A stretch of 64,000 bases of DNA. It comes from Pseudovibrio ascidiaceicola (GTDB taxonomy: Bacteria; Pseudomonadota; Alphaproteobacteria; Rhizobiales; Stappiaceae). This document shows positions 1 through 7,738 of this stretch, in pieces; positions within the stretch are counted from its first letter, which is position 1, and each line of letters begins with the position of its first letter. The position numbers and the translations under genes are program-made. Below the pieces are notes generated by a model. It saw only the letters and a list, made by a program, of their open reading frames with translations, had not been told where the DNA came from and did not search any database. Location: assembly GCF_900114245.1 (NCBI RefSeq), contig NZ_FOSK01000019.1, positions 23,368-87,367 of the forward strand, given 5' to 3'.

Positions 1-50
1 CAGCCACGATTAAAGCCAAACGGGAACGCAGGATAGGTCGGCGAGACAAG

Positions 51-992
51 GTGACTTATGAACCTACCGAGCATTCGATGAATGTGGAGGGTCTGCTCAC
101 ACCGCCCAATAAGGTTGACAACGAGCGGCTGCAAAGTGTGTTCGCGAGTGGCGCGACAGGATACTTGCAAAAGTTCCCGGATATTGAAGATTCCGCTATC
201 AAGCGATGCCATGCGATGGAAGAAGCAAATGGTTCATTGCAGTTTGTTGGTGCTGATCAGATTGTGCATGAGACCAAAATCCTGACCGCTCTCTCTCATT
301 TCAAAGATGCGAAGGGGGCAGAGAATATCATCGAATATCGAGGCTCTGGCATTTCGCAATTTGGTGATCCGTTCCTGATTATGGAAGAGATGAATGGCGG
401 CACACTTGCAAATCGTATCCCTGATGATCGCGGTCTGGATGAGCCGCAACTGAATGACTTTGCAAAGGGCGTTCTCTCGGGCATGACGTTTTTGCAAAAT
501 CGGAACATCATTCATCAGGACCTGAAGGCTGATAACATACTGTTTCGCGACAATGACAGCACTGTGCCGGTTATCAGTGATTTCGATACAGCCTCGGCGC
601 ATGAGGGCATCGCCTCTGACCACGAAAATGGCCGGGACTTTGGCTATAAGAGAGGCGGGTCTCCCGATATTCAACCGCCGGAAGTACACGATGATAATGG
701 CCAGATGACTGGCAAGATCGACTCCTGGAATGGTGGCATTCTGATGTTACAAGCGGCAATTGGCAATGAGGGGCGACAAGCTTTCCTTGATGAAACCGCA
801 GAGTTTCGTAGACGAGACGGACGCAGAGATCAGGGGCTTTATGACGCCTTTCTTGATCCGCGCATCGCAAATGTACCGCCAAACATTCAGGCCGTGATCA
901 AAGGACTTCTGAAGATCGATCTGAATGAGAGAATGGCTGCTGAGCAAGCGTTGGCGTTGATTGAAGATCAGCCAGAAGATGAGCAGCAGTAG
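51..992 (+). CDS. Serine/threonine protein kinase-like protein (catalytically competent copy, possibly 5' truncated)
   Basis: A eukaryotic-type protein kinase fold is visible. Counting from the GTG at 51, there is a beta3 lysine in the AIK motif (K51), an alpha-C glutamate in HETK (E74), a catalytic loop reading HQDLKADN (D157, K159, N162), a DFD in place of DFG (D177) and a PPE in place of APE near residue 200. No clear glycine-rich loop is seen. The reading frame is open back to the first base of the window, and the paralogue directly downstream has about 75 more N-terminal residues, so the true start may lie outside the window and 51 is a minimal choice. No transmembrane segment is evident, so a cytosolic or injected protein is possible. 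The key catalytic residues are present, so activity is plausible. The substrate is unknown. Confidence 0.8.
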   Translation: MTYEPTEHSMNVEGLLTPPNKVDNERLQSVFASGATGYLQKFPDIEDSAIKRCHAMEEANGSLQFVGADQIVHETKILTALSHFKDAKGAENIIEYRGSGISQFGDPFLIMEEMNGGTLANRIPDDRGLDEPQLNDFAKGVLSGMTFLQNRNIIHQDLKADNILFRDNDSTVPVISDFDTASAHEGIASDHENGRDFGYKRGGSPDIQPPEVHDDNGQMTGKIDSWNGGILMLQAAIGNEGRQAFLDETAEFRRRDGRRDQGLYDAFLDPRIANVPPNIQAVIKGLLKIDLNERMAAEQALALIEDQPEDEQQ

Positions 993-1147
993 CTGCAATT
1001 CTCTGCATTTTGGTAGGTTCGCCTATACGCTGTTTATGCTGATTGCTTTCCACCACTCAGGCGACAAACGATACTCCATCCAACTCTTGGCTAAAACGAG
1101 GAGATCACGCGTGGTTTGCATGACCGGTGACGTTTCCAGAGGTGACA

Positions 1148-2305
1148 ATGGCTGATTATGACGCGTGGATGAAAGCTGTCGCCAGAGTCTTGAGCATAGA
1201 TCTTCCGCCAGCACAAGCTGGAGCGGGCTCTGAAACCGCGCGCGAAACGCCTCCGGACAACAGCCCCATCAAGGTGCAAACCAAACCAGACGGAACCATG
1301 GTCATTGAGCCAGACTCCGTACCCTCAGCTTTTCAACACGGCAACACCAGCGCTGGCAAACAGCCCTACGGCAACATGTTTGGCATCTCTGAAGAACATG
1401 CCATGGATGTGACAGGCAAGGTTAGCCCTCCTGTGACGGGCGGTGCCGCCAACGCTGAAAATGTGCTGTCGTACGATGCGTCTGGCGTGGTGCAAGACTA
1501 TCCATATATGGAAGATGCCGTGATCAAGCGGCCAAATGCGTATGCTGCTGGACCGGATTCTCCACCAACCTTTGTGGGAGCGGAGCTGCTGGTGCACGAA
1601 GCCAAGATCCTCACCGCTCTTGGTGAGTTTGATCAGGCGCCCGGTAGCGAGAATATCCTGAAGCTGAAAGGTGCAGGCCTGACAGAGTTTGGAGAACCCT
1701 TCGCCATTCGCGAGAAGCTGAAGGGAGGGTCGCTGGATGATCGCCTTCCTGCAGACAAAGGCATGGATGAAGAGCCGCTCAACGACTTCGCCGGAGGTCT
1801 GCTGGCCGGAGTCGCGTTTTTGCAAAAGCGAAACATCTTTCATCAGGACCTGAATATCGACACCATCCAGTTTCGTGAGGAAGATAGTACAGAACCGGTG
1901 ATCACCAGCTTTGACTATGCAACGGCGCATGAGGGTGTTGCCGCCGATTGTGAGGATGGGCAGCATTTTGAAATGGAGATTGGCGGCACGCCGAACAACC
2001 AGCCGCCTGAACGATTTGTTGATGGGGCAGAGCTGTCCTCAAAGGTGGATTCCTGGGCCGGTGGTTTGGTGCTTGTTGCGGCAGCTGCTGGCAAAAATGC
2101 ACAGCAGGAGCTGATTGATGACCTTCAGGAGTTCCGCAGTGGCAGCAGCAATGATCAATCTTTGCTGGATGAGAAGCTGGAAGCGCGGTTGGACGGCACC
2201 CCGGACAACATCAAGGGTGCGATTAAAGGATTGCTGAAACTATCTCCGGAAGAACGCTTGTCAGCCGAAGAGGCTTTGGGTGTTGTTAGCGCCCGTCCGG
2301 AATAA
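1148..2305 (+). CDS. Kinase-like protein with degenerate catalytic residues (pseudokinase)
   Basis: This is a paralogue of the gene just upstream on the same strand, alignable along the kinase domain (VIKR at K127, HEAK at E151, the FLQKRNIFHQD block). The catalytic loop reads HQDLNIDT: the HRD-type aspartate (D234) stays, but the lysine is N236 and the metal-binding asparagine is T239. The DFG aspartate is S254 (SFD). Phosphotransfer is therefore doubtful and a pseudokinase or scaffold role is more likely. The first 100 residues are low-complexity and polar with no signal peptide, resembling the N-termini of secreted effectors; that is only an inference. ATG 1148 is preferred over GTG 1127 because AGAGGTG lies just before it. 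It probably arose by tandem duplication and may act with its active neighbour. Confidence 0.75.
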   Translation: MADYDAWMKAVARVLSIDLPPAQAGAGSETARETPPDNSPIKVQTKPDGTMVIEPDSVPSAFQHGNTSAGKQPYGNMFGISEEHAMDVTGKVSPPVTGGAANAENVLSYDASGVVQDYPYMEDAVIKRPNAYAAGPDSPPTFVGAELLVHEAKILTALGEFDQAPGSENILKLKGAGLTEFGEPFAIREKLKGGSLDDRLPADKGMDEEPLNDFAGGLLAGVAFLQKRNIFHQDLNIDTIQFREEDSTEPVITSFDYATAHEGVAADCEDGQHFEMEIGGTPNNQPPERFVDGAELSSKVDSWAGGLVLVAAAAGKNAQQELIDDLQEFRSGSSNDQSLLDEKLEARLDGTPDNIKGAIKGLLKLSPEERLSAEEALGVVSARPE

Positions 2306-2450
2306 GGCGAGGCGAAAATTTATTCCTGAATGTGGCTGGTAACGTAGGGAAGTTAGATTATTCTTCTTCTAAAGGCCCTGATTGCGCTAAACGCTTTTAT
2401 GCACTATGCCAAAGACACGCGCATTTTCGGGGGCGTTTCGGGAGGGAAAC

Positions 2451-3119
2451 ATGACAATCGCTGCTGCTAACTGGATCGATCGATTCCAAGGCCTTTCCAA
2501 GCTGGAAAATCACATCAGGGAAATTCTGGTTAATCGTAGCACCATTGTTTCCGTACCTGCCGACACAATCATCTTTGGCCCCGGTAAAGCCCCGGAAAAC
2601 CTCCTGCTTTTGCTCTCGGGCTCCGTGCGTGTACAGCAACTTTCAGAAGGCGGTCGCGAGATTATTCTCTACCGTGTGCATGCAGGCGAAAGCTGTGTGC
2701 TGACGACGGCCTGTTTGTTGGCCTATGAAGATTATTCAGCAGAAGGCATTGCGGAGACAGACACGCAGGCTGTCGCTATTCCGCGCATGGTGTTTGATGA
2801 CCTCATCGCCCAATCCGAAACCTTCCGCCGCTTTGTGTTCTCCGCCTATTCCAAGCGCATCACCGACCTGTTTTTGGTGATCGAGGAAATCGCGTTCCAG
2901 CGCATGGACATCCGCCTTGCGCAGAAACTGTTGGAACTTGCTGGCAGCAGTAAACAAGTGGTCACTACGCACCAGCAAATGGCAGCAGAACTGGGTACTG
3001 CGCGTGAGGTGATCTCTCGCCAGCTGCGAGAGTTTCAGCGCCGTGATTGGATCACCCAATCCCGCGGAACCATCGAGATTGTTGACCGTGCCGGACTGGA
3101 AGTACTGGCGAAGGCCTAG
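2451..3119 (+). CDS. Crp/Fnr family transcriptional regulator
   Basis: A 222-residue protein with an N-terminal cyclic-nucleotide-binding-type beta-roll (GSVRVQQLSEGGREIILYRV region, GESCVLTTACLL) and a C-terminal winged helix with recognition helix TAREVISRQLREF. No N-terminal cysteine cluster for an Fe-S cluster is seen, so it is not a classical FNR; the cysteines in the roll (ESCVLTTAC) could be redox or sulfur sensing, by inference. ATG 2451 is chosen because GGAGGG lies 5 bases upstream; an in-frame ATG at 2406 lacks such a site. Regulators of this type are often found beside DUF2892, persulfide dioxygenase and SQR genes, which lie 1.6 kb downstream here beyond an opposite-strand gene, so control of that sulfide module is a reasonable guess. 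Confidence 0.85.
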   Translation: MTIAAANWIDRFQGLSKLENHIREILVNRSTIVSVPADTIIFGPGKAPENLLLLLSGSVRVQQLSEGGREIILYRVHAGESCVLTTACLLAYEDYSAEGIAETDTQAVAIPRMVFDDLIAQSETFRRFVFSAYSKRITDLFLVIEEIAFQRMDIRLAQKLLELAGSSKQVVTTHQQMAAELGTAREVISRQLREFQRRDWITQSRGTIEIVDRAGLEVLAKA

Positions 3120-3221
3120 AGCGTATTCCCGAAAAATGGTTCCGGTTTTCGGATAAGAATACGCGTAAGAATAAGGGTTTAGAGTTCGGTGTGTGAATGC
3201 ACATGAATGCGATATGCTCTA
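3117..3221. repeat. Intergenic palindromic repeat element (RIME/ABC-like)
   Basis: About 105 bases bounded by TAGAGC (3117-3122) and GCTCTA (3216-3221). Inside is a nested inverted repeat, GCGTATTC and CCGAAAA on the left matched by TTTTCGG and GAATACGC on the right (about 3121-3164), around a TGGTTCCGG centre. The layout resembles the short palindromic intergenic repeats common in Rhizobiales genomes. It overlaps the stop codon of the Crp/Fnr gene and ends six bases before the stop of the convergent gene, so it may also serve as a transcription end for both. Confidence 0.6.
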
Positions 3222-3226
3222 AATCT

Positions 3227-4471
3227 TCAGAGTTTAAGAGAAACCCTCAGGTCGCGAGCTATCCATTTCTGAACTTCATGATGCTCGCGGTCATAATCGT
3301 GATCTGCCCGCGCCTTGCTGGGCTCTATGTGGTTGGTGTTCGTGGGGGATGCGAAGAAATCAAAGCCGTAGATGTTGATGTGCTTGTAGCCGCCCAACTC
3401 TTCCAGCAGTCCCAACAGACGGAATCCCGTGCTCGGTTTCTTCTCGGTGCGCGCCTGATAGCGTTTCAACTCTGCTGATTTCATCAGATAGACAACATCT
3501 CTGTGCCGGGCGAGCCAATGTGGAAGAGAAAATCCACGCTCGGCTGGTGTCCAGATAATCCGCCGCGCCTGCTCGCCATACACAAAGCTTTTTGGAATAT
3601 CGAGGCTCGTTGCTACCCATGAGAGCTTCTGACCGTGGCTTTTAACGTGAGGGATTGCGCCACGGTTCAGCCGGATCACGATGTCATGGCTGTCAATTTC
3701 CGGCCCATACTCTTTGTTGCTGAGGGATTGCGCGTTGCCGACGACAGCGATGCGCTTGCCTGCAATGTCATTTTGCAACTCGTGTTTGGGCACGAAACCC
3801 CTCAACAGCTTCATTCGCAGCATGCGCAGAATATGTTTGCGCTTTGTCACTGAATTGGCGCGTCTGCGTTGGCGGTACACCCGCTTCAGGTTTTGCCGCG
3901 CTTCAGTTGAAGCATCCCAGGTGACATAGAATTGCTGATCGTTATTGGTGCTGCGTAAAACCTCAACATATGGAAAGTGCAGCGAGAGTTTCTCCTGCCA
4001 CCAGGGGGACGAGCGAACGGTACAGTGGGCGTTGGAGCCGTCCGCCAGCAAGGCTGTCGCGTAAAGCGTTGGAATATGGAAGACCACCTTGTCTGATCTG
4101 GCCTGAATATCCGCCAAAACATCGTCCAGCTCGTCCTCCGGCACGTGCTCCAGCACATCCGTGTTCAGCACAAGATCGAAACGCCCTTCCGGCATGTCGT
4201 TGTATTCTGCGATGCAGGGATCATATCGGTGTGAAGTGCATTGCAGGTTCGCCGCAAGCTCCTCAATCAATGAGCTTTTCCCGCAGCCGTAATCCAGAAT
4301 TCTTGCAGGCTTCACGTCTTCTGCCAGCGGTAGGATTACGTCCATCAGGTAGGACGAGGAGGTGCCATACCCGGGGTTTGATTTATGAAGCTGAGTGTAA
4401 AAATCTTTGTTTACTACGGTGACTTCGGTCAACTGGAACCCCAACTGCTTTCTGGCGCACGTTTTGGGCAA
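3227..4471 (-). CDS. SAM methyltransferase fused to GT29 (sialyltransferase-like) domain
   Basis: A two-domain protein of 414 residues. Residues about 20-190 form a class I SAM-dependent methyltransferase (motif I DYGCGKS, acidic motif DLVLNTDVLEH). Residues about 235-414 resemble glycosyltransferase family 29: the large sialylmotif pattern is AVVGNAQSLS followed by EIDSHDIVIRLNRG, the small sialylmotif is KPSTGFRLLGLLEE followed by INIYGFDFF, and a His/Glu-rich HHEVQKW stands where the VS motif lies. A role in modifying a surface glycan (transfer plus methylation) is inferred. The start is TTG 4471, with GGAG 8-12 bases upstream; no ATG in frame gives a full methyltransferase. It is alone on the minus strand between the Crp/Fnr gene and the sulfide genes, so its partner glycan locus is not visible. 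Confidence 0.75.
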   Translation of the reverse strand: MPKTCARKQLGFQLTEVTVVNKDFYTQLHKSNPGYGTSSSYLMDVILPLAEDVKPARILDYGCGKSSLIEELAANLQCTSHRYDPCIAEYNDMPEGRFDLVLNTDVLEHVPEDELDDVLADIQARSDKVVFHIPTLYATALLADGSNAHCTVRSSPWWQEKLSLHFPYVEVLRSTNNDQQFYVTWDASTEARQNLKRVYRQRRRANSVTKRKHILRMLRMKLLRGFVPKHELQNDIAGKRIAVVGNAQSLSNKEYGPEIDSHDIVIRLNRGAIPHVKSHGQKLSWVATSLDIPKSFVYGEQARRIIWTPAERGFSLPHWLARHRDVVYLMKSAELKRYQARTEKKPSTGFRLLGLLEELGGYKHINIYGFDFFASPTNTNHIEPSKARADHDYDREHHEVQKWIARDLRVSLKL

Positions 4472-4633
4472 TCGGATCTCTCCGCAGTGCCCTTCAACGC
4501 CATGCTAGCCAGAAAACTAGTCTCTGAAACCTATGGATTGTTCTGGGATGACCAGCTGGCATTATGGCCTTTGGGCATTTCGCATTGATTTTTAAGGCGC
4601 TTCGAAGAAAAGAGGGGCTTGGAGCCGAGTTTG

Positions 4634-4646
4634 GTGACTTCGTCAC
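4634..4646. promoter_or_regulatory. Short palindrome upstream of the DUF2892 gene
   Basis: GTGAC-ttc-GTCAC lies about 57 bases upstream of the DUF2892 start and is surrounded by TTGG and TGAA. It resembles a compressed Crp-family half-site pair, but the spacer is shorter than the CRP consensus. It could be the operator of the nearby Crp/Fnr regulator or a small hairpin. Confidence 0.3.
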
Positions 4647-4702
4647 TGAACCCTTTGCGAAGACTCGTTATCCGTTAGGCCACGTACCTGGAGGACGAGA
4701 CT

Positions 4703-4915
4703 ATGATGGCTAACGTTGGAACTATTGACCGCATTCTTCGCTTTATTATCGGTGTTGTGCTGATTGCACTGCCGTTGTCTACCAATATTTCTTTGTTTGC
4801 GCAGCCACTTTTCTTTTATGGCGCAATCATTGTCGGCATTGTAATGCTGCTGGTTTCCGCCGTGCGGATTTGCCCGCTCTACTCCATTTTTGGAATTAAG
4901 ACCTGCCGCGTTTAA
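4703..4915 (+). CDS. DUF2892 small inner-membrane protein
   Basis: A 70-residue protein with the DUF2892 pattern: N-terminal NVGTIDRILRFIIG, then two hydrophobic membrane helices, and a C-terminal CPLYSIFGIKT. The family corresponds to the membrane part of YgaP-like rhodanese proteins and travels with sulfide oxidation genes. GGAGG lies 9 bases before ATG 4703; ATG 4706 is an alternative. It heads the sulfide cluster (persulfide dioxygenase, SQR, SulP) on the same strand, separated from the next gene by 148 bases containing an inverted repeat. A supporting role in sulfane-sulfur handling at the membrane is inferred; the biochemical function of the family is unknown. Confidence 0.85.
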   Translation: MMANVGTIDRILRFIIGVVLIALPLSTNISLFAQPLFFYGAIIVGIVMLLVSAVRICPLYSIFGIKTCRV

Positions 4916-4986
4916 GCATCTTCCCGGAGATCACAAACTGATTTCTGACAAAAAAATATAATAAGAAATGCTTAGGCGGCTGTGCA

Positions 4987-5032
4987 GGCGGTCGAACACG
5001 AAAACAAACAAGTGCACGTACCATCGACCGCC
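4987..5032. repeat. Inverted repeat before the persulfide dioxygenase gene
   Basis: GGCGGTCGA (4987-4995) and TCGACCGCC (5024-5032) are perfect 9-base arms; outer TGTGCA and TGCGCA continue the symmetry imperfectly. The loop of 28 bases is rich in A and C. No T-run follows, so it looks like an operator or leader structure between DUF2892 and the dioxygenase, not a terminator. Confidence 0.5.
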
Positions 5033-5063
5033 ACTGCGCACGCGTTAACTTATTGAGGAAGTT

Positions 5064-5948
5064 ATGACGAACTACCCCGTGAACATGGCTGTCGAGCCTG
5101 AAGTCAGGGCCTTTTTTGACCCCGGCACCAACACAATCAGCTATGTGGTGAAGGATCCTGCCTCATCCTCCGTTGCTATCGTGGATTCCGTAATGGACAT
5201 CAACTATGCAGCGGGCCGCATCACCTATGACAATGCGGATGAAATCATCAAATACGTGCAGGACAATGGCCTGACGGTTGAATGGCTGATTGAGACCCAT
5301 GTTCATGCCGACCACCTCTCAGCTGCTCCGTACATTCAGGAGAAGTTGGGCGGCAAGATCGGCATTGGTGAGAACATCACCGTGGTTCAGGACACATTTG
5401 GCAAGGTGTTCAATGAGGGAACCGAATTCCAGCGCGATGGAAGCCAGTTTGACAAGTTGTTCAAGGACGGGGACAGCTATCAGATCGGAACCATGACTGC
5501 GTTTGCCATTCACACTCCGGGGCACACTCCTGCTTGCATGGTTCATGTAGTGGGCAATGCAACGTTTGCGGGCGATACCCTGTTTATGCCGGATGGCGGC
5601 TCTGCTCGTGCTGACTTCCCGGGCGGGGATGCAGCAACTCTTTATGACAGCATCCAGAAGGTACTGTCGCTGCCCGACGAGATGCGCCTGTTCATGTGCC
5701 ACGACTACGGCCCGAATGGCCGCGACATTGAGTGGGAAACCTCAGTGGGCGCAGAGAAAGAACACAACATCCACGTTGGTAAAGGCCACTCCCGTGAAGA
5801 CTTCATCAAATTCCGCACAGAGCGTGATGCGCAGCTGGACGTACCAAAGCTGATCATTCCGTCTTTGCAGGTGAACATGCGTGCAGGTGCAGTGCCGACC
5901 GATGAGGACGGCGTTCCAATGCTCAAAGTGCCAGTCAACGCACTTTGA
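5064..5948 (+). CDS. MBL-fold persulfide dioxygenase (ETHE1/Blh-like)
   Basis: A 294-residue metallo-beta-lactamase-fold protein with the metal-binding HVHADH (H79, H81, D83, H84), GHT (H154), GD (D171) and a late CHDYG. The single-iron ligand set and the FPGGDAATLYDSI region fit persulfide dioxygenases, which oxidise glutathione persulfide to sulfite. The start is ATG 5064 with GAGGAAGTT before it. It lies 27 bases before the DUF442-SQR gene and is almost certainly cotranscribed: SQR makes persulfide from sulfide and this enzyme consumes it. In the well-known Blh proteins the DUF442 domain is fused to this enzyme, while here it is fused to SQR instead. Confidence 0.88.
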   Translation: MTNYPVNMAVEPEVRAFFDPGTNTISYVVKDPASSSVAIVDSVMDINYAAGRITYDNADEIIKYVQDNGLTVEWLIETHVHADHLSAAPYIQEKLGGKIGIGENITVVQDTFGKVFNEGTEFQRDGSQFDKLFKDGDSYQIGTMTAFAIHTPGHTPACMVHVVGNATFAGDTLFMPDGGSARADFPGGDAATLYDSIQKVLSLPDEMRLFMCHDYGPNGRDIEWETSVGAEKEHNIHVGKGHSREDFIKFRTERDAQLDVPKLIIPSLQVNMRAGAVPTDEDGVPMLKVPVNAL

Positions 5949-5975
5949 TCTGATGATGTGAGGAGGGGAAACATC

Positions 5976-7649
5976 ATGGATATTAAGAGTATCAGCTCAT
6001 CACTTTCTGTCTGTCCGCAGATTACTGCGCAAGACGTTCAGAAGATCGCGGACCTGGGCTTCCGCAGTATTGTTTGCAACCGTCCGGACGGGGAAGGTGC
6101 AGACCAGCCGGTGTTTGACGAGATTGAAGCTGCAGCGAAGAAGCTCGGTCTGGAAACACGCTATCTGCCGGTCATTTCCGGTAAGGTGTCTGACGAAGAC
6201 GCCGAGGCCTTTGGCAAGGCCATGAATGAAATTCCGCGCCCTGTGCTGGCCTATTGCCGCACTGGTACGCGCTGTGCCACGCTGTGGTCTCTCAGCCAGG
6301 CTGAAACGCTGACTGTGGCCGACATTCTGGCAGCCACCAAATCCGCTGGTTATGACATGGCAGGCGTCGTGCGCCGCATTGCCAATGGTGGCAGAACACC
6401 AACAGACCGCGCCGATGCTTCGTTTGATGTGGTGATTGTGGGTGGCGGTGCTGCTGGCATTGCCGTGGCCGCGAGCTTGAAATCCCGTAAGGGCGATCTT
6501 GAGATCGCTGTCATTGATCCTGCTGATATTCATTACTATCAGCCGGGTTGGACCATGGTTGGCGGTGGCGTCTTCAATGCCTCCCAGACCGCCAAAACCA
6601 TGGGCTCTTTGATACCGCGAGGCGTGCACTGGCTCAAATCTGCGGTGGCTGCGTTTGAACCGCAAGACAATGCGGTCATCCTCGATGGTTGCCGTGTCGT
6701 GAAATACGACCGCCTTGTTGTGTGCCCCGGCCTGAAGCTGGATTGGCACAAGGTGGAGGGTCTTGTATCCACACTTGGCAAGCACGGGGTGACCTCCAAC
6801 TATCGTTACGATCTGGCGCCTTACACGTGGGAGCTGGTGAGCAACATGAAGGAGGGCCGTGCGCTCTTTACCCAGCCTCCAATGCCAATCAAGTGTGCTG
6901 GTGCTCCGCAAAAAGCGCTTTATCTTTCTGGTGATTACTGGCGCAAGCAAGGTGTTTTGAAGAACATCGACATCCAGTTTCACAATGCTGGTGGTGTGCT
7001 GTTTGGCGTGAAGGACTATGTGCCTGCGCTGGAAAAATACATCGACCTGTACAACGCAGACCTCAACTTCTTCAACAATCTGGTCGCCATTGATGGCCCT
7101 GCAAAGAAGGCATGGTTTGACGTGGCAAAGCCGGACACGCCGGTTGAGCGGGTGGAAGTTGACTTTGACATGATCCACGTATGCCCGCCGCAATCCGCGC
7201 CGGACTTCATCCGCGTGTCACCACTGGCAGATGCCGCCGGATGGGTGGATGTGGACCACATGACGTTGCGCCACAAAACGCACAGCAATATCTGGTCGCT
7301 GGGTGATGTGATGAACGCACCCAATGCAAAAACAGCCGCCGCAGCTCGCATGCAAGCGCCAATCGTTGCTGAAAACCTCGTTGCGGACATCAAAGGCCAA
7401 TTACCATCAGCAAAGTACAACGGTTATGGCTCCTGCCCGCTGACCGTGGAGCGCGGAAAGATCGTGTTGGCTGAGTTTGGGTACGGCGGCACCTTGCTGC
7501 CAAGCTTCCCTACATGGCTGCTGGACGGCACCAAGCCGACGCGCGCAGCCTGGATCCTTAAAGAGCAGATCCTGCCACCGGTTTACTGGTGGGCAATGCT
7601 GCGCGGCAAGGAATGGATGATCAAGCCTGAGAAGGTTAGCGCTAGCTAA
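5976..7649 (+). CDS. sqr: DUF442 sulfurtransferase/phosphatase-like domain fused to sulfide:quinone oxidoreductase
   Basis: A 557-residue fusion. Residues 1-115 are a DUF442 (TIGR01244) domain with the active loop YCRTGTR (C94). From about residue 150 comes a pyridine-nucleotide-disulfide-type oxidoreductase of the sulfide:quinone oxidoreductase group: FAD motif VVIVGGGAAG, the HYYQPGWTMVGGG region and a cysteine in MPIKCAGAPQK that matches the SQR redox cysteine. The predicted role is oxidation of sulfide at the inner membrane with electrons to quinone and transfer of sulfane sulfur via the DUF442 domain. ATG 5976 is preferred over GTG 5958 because AGGAGGGG lies just upstream of it. It forms an operon with the persulfide dioxygenase and probably SulP downstream. 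Confidence 0.88.
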   Translation: MDIKSISSSLSVCPQITAQDVQKIADLGFRSIVCNRPDGEGADQPVFDEIEAAAKKLGLETRYLPVISGKVSDEDAEAFGKAMNEIPRPVLAYCRTGTRCATLWSLSQAETLTVADILAATKSAGYDMAGVVRRIANGGRTPTDRADASFDVVIVGGGAAGIAVAASLKSRKGDLEIAVIDPADIHYYQPGWTMVGGGVFNASQTAKTMGSLIPRGVHWLKSAVAAFEPQDNAVILDGCRVVKYDRLVVCPGLKLDWHKVEGLVSTLGKHGVTSNYRYDLAPYTWELVSNMKEGRALFTQPPMPIKCAGAPQKALYLSGDYWRKQGVLKNIDIQFHNAGGVLFGVKDYVPALEKYIDLYNADLNFFNNLVAIDGPAKKAWFDVAKPDTPVERVEVDFDMIHVCPPQSAPDFIRVSPLADAAGWVDVDHMTLRHKTHSNIWSLGDVMNAPNAKTAAAARMQAPIVAENLVADIKGQLPSAKYNGYGSCPLTVERGKIVLAEFGYGGTLLPSFPTWLLDGTKPTRAAWILKEQILPPVYWWAMLRGKEWMIKPEKVSAS

Positions 7650-7687
7650 AATAAGCATTGCGGCCTTTGCTGAATTACTATCATGTA

Positions 7688-7710
7688 TCCGGGGGAGCTG
7701 CTTCCCCGGA
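7688..7710. other. Hairpin between SQR and SulP genes
   Basis: TCCGGGG (7688-7694) pairs with CCCCGGA (7704-7710) around a 9-base loop, 28 bases before the chosen SulP start. No T-run follows, so it looks more like a processing or stability element than a full terminator. Confidence 0.45.
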
Positions 7711-7738
7711 TTAATCTATGCACTTTGAAGGCAGACCC

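Noticed and set aside
4385..4588. Plus-strand ORF of 67 residues opposite the start of the methyltransferase-GT29 gene
   Set aside because: It overlaps the real gene and its composition is that of an antisense frame; no ribosome site or family resemblance.
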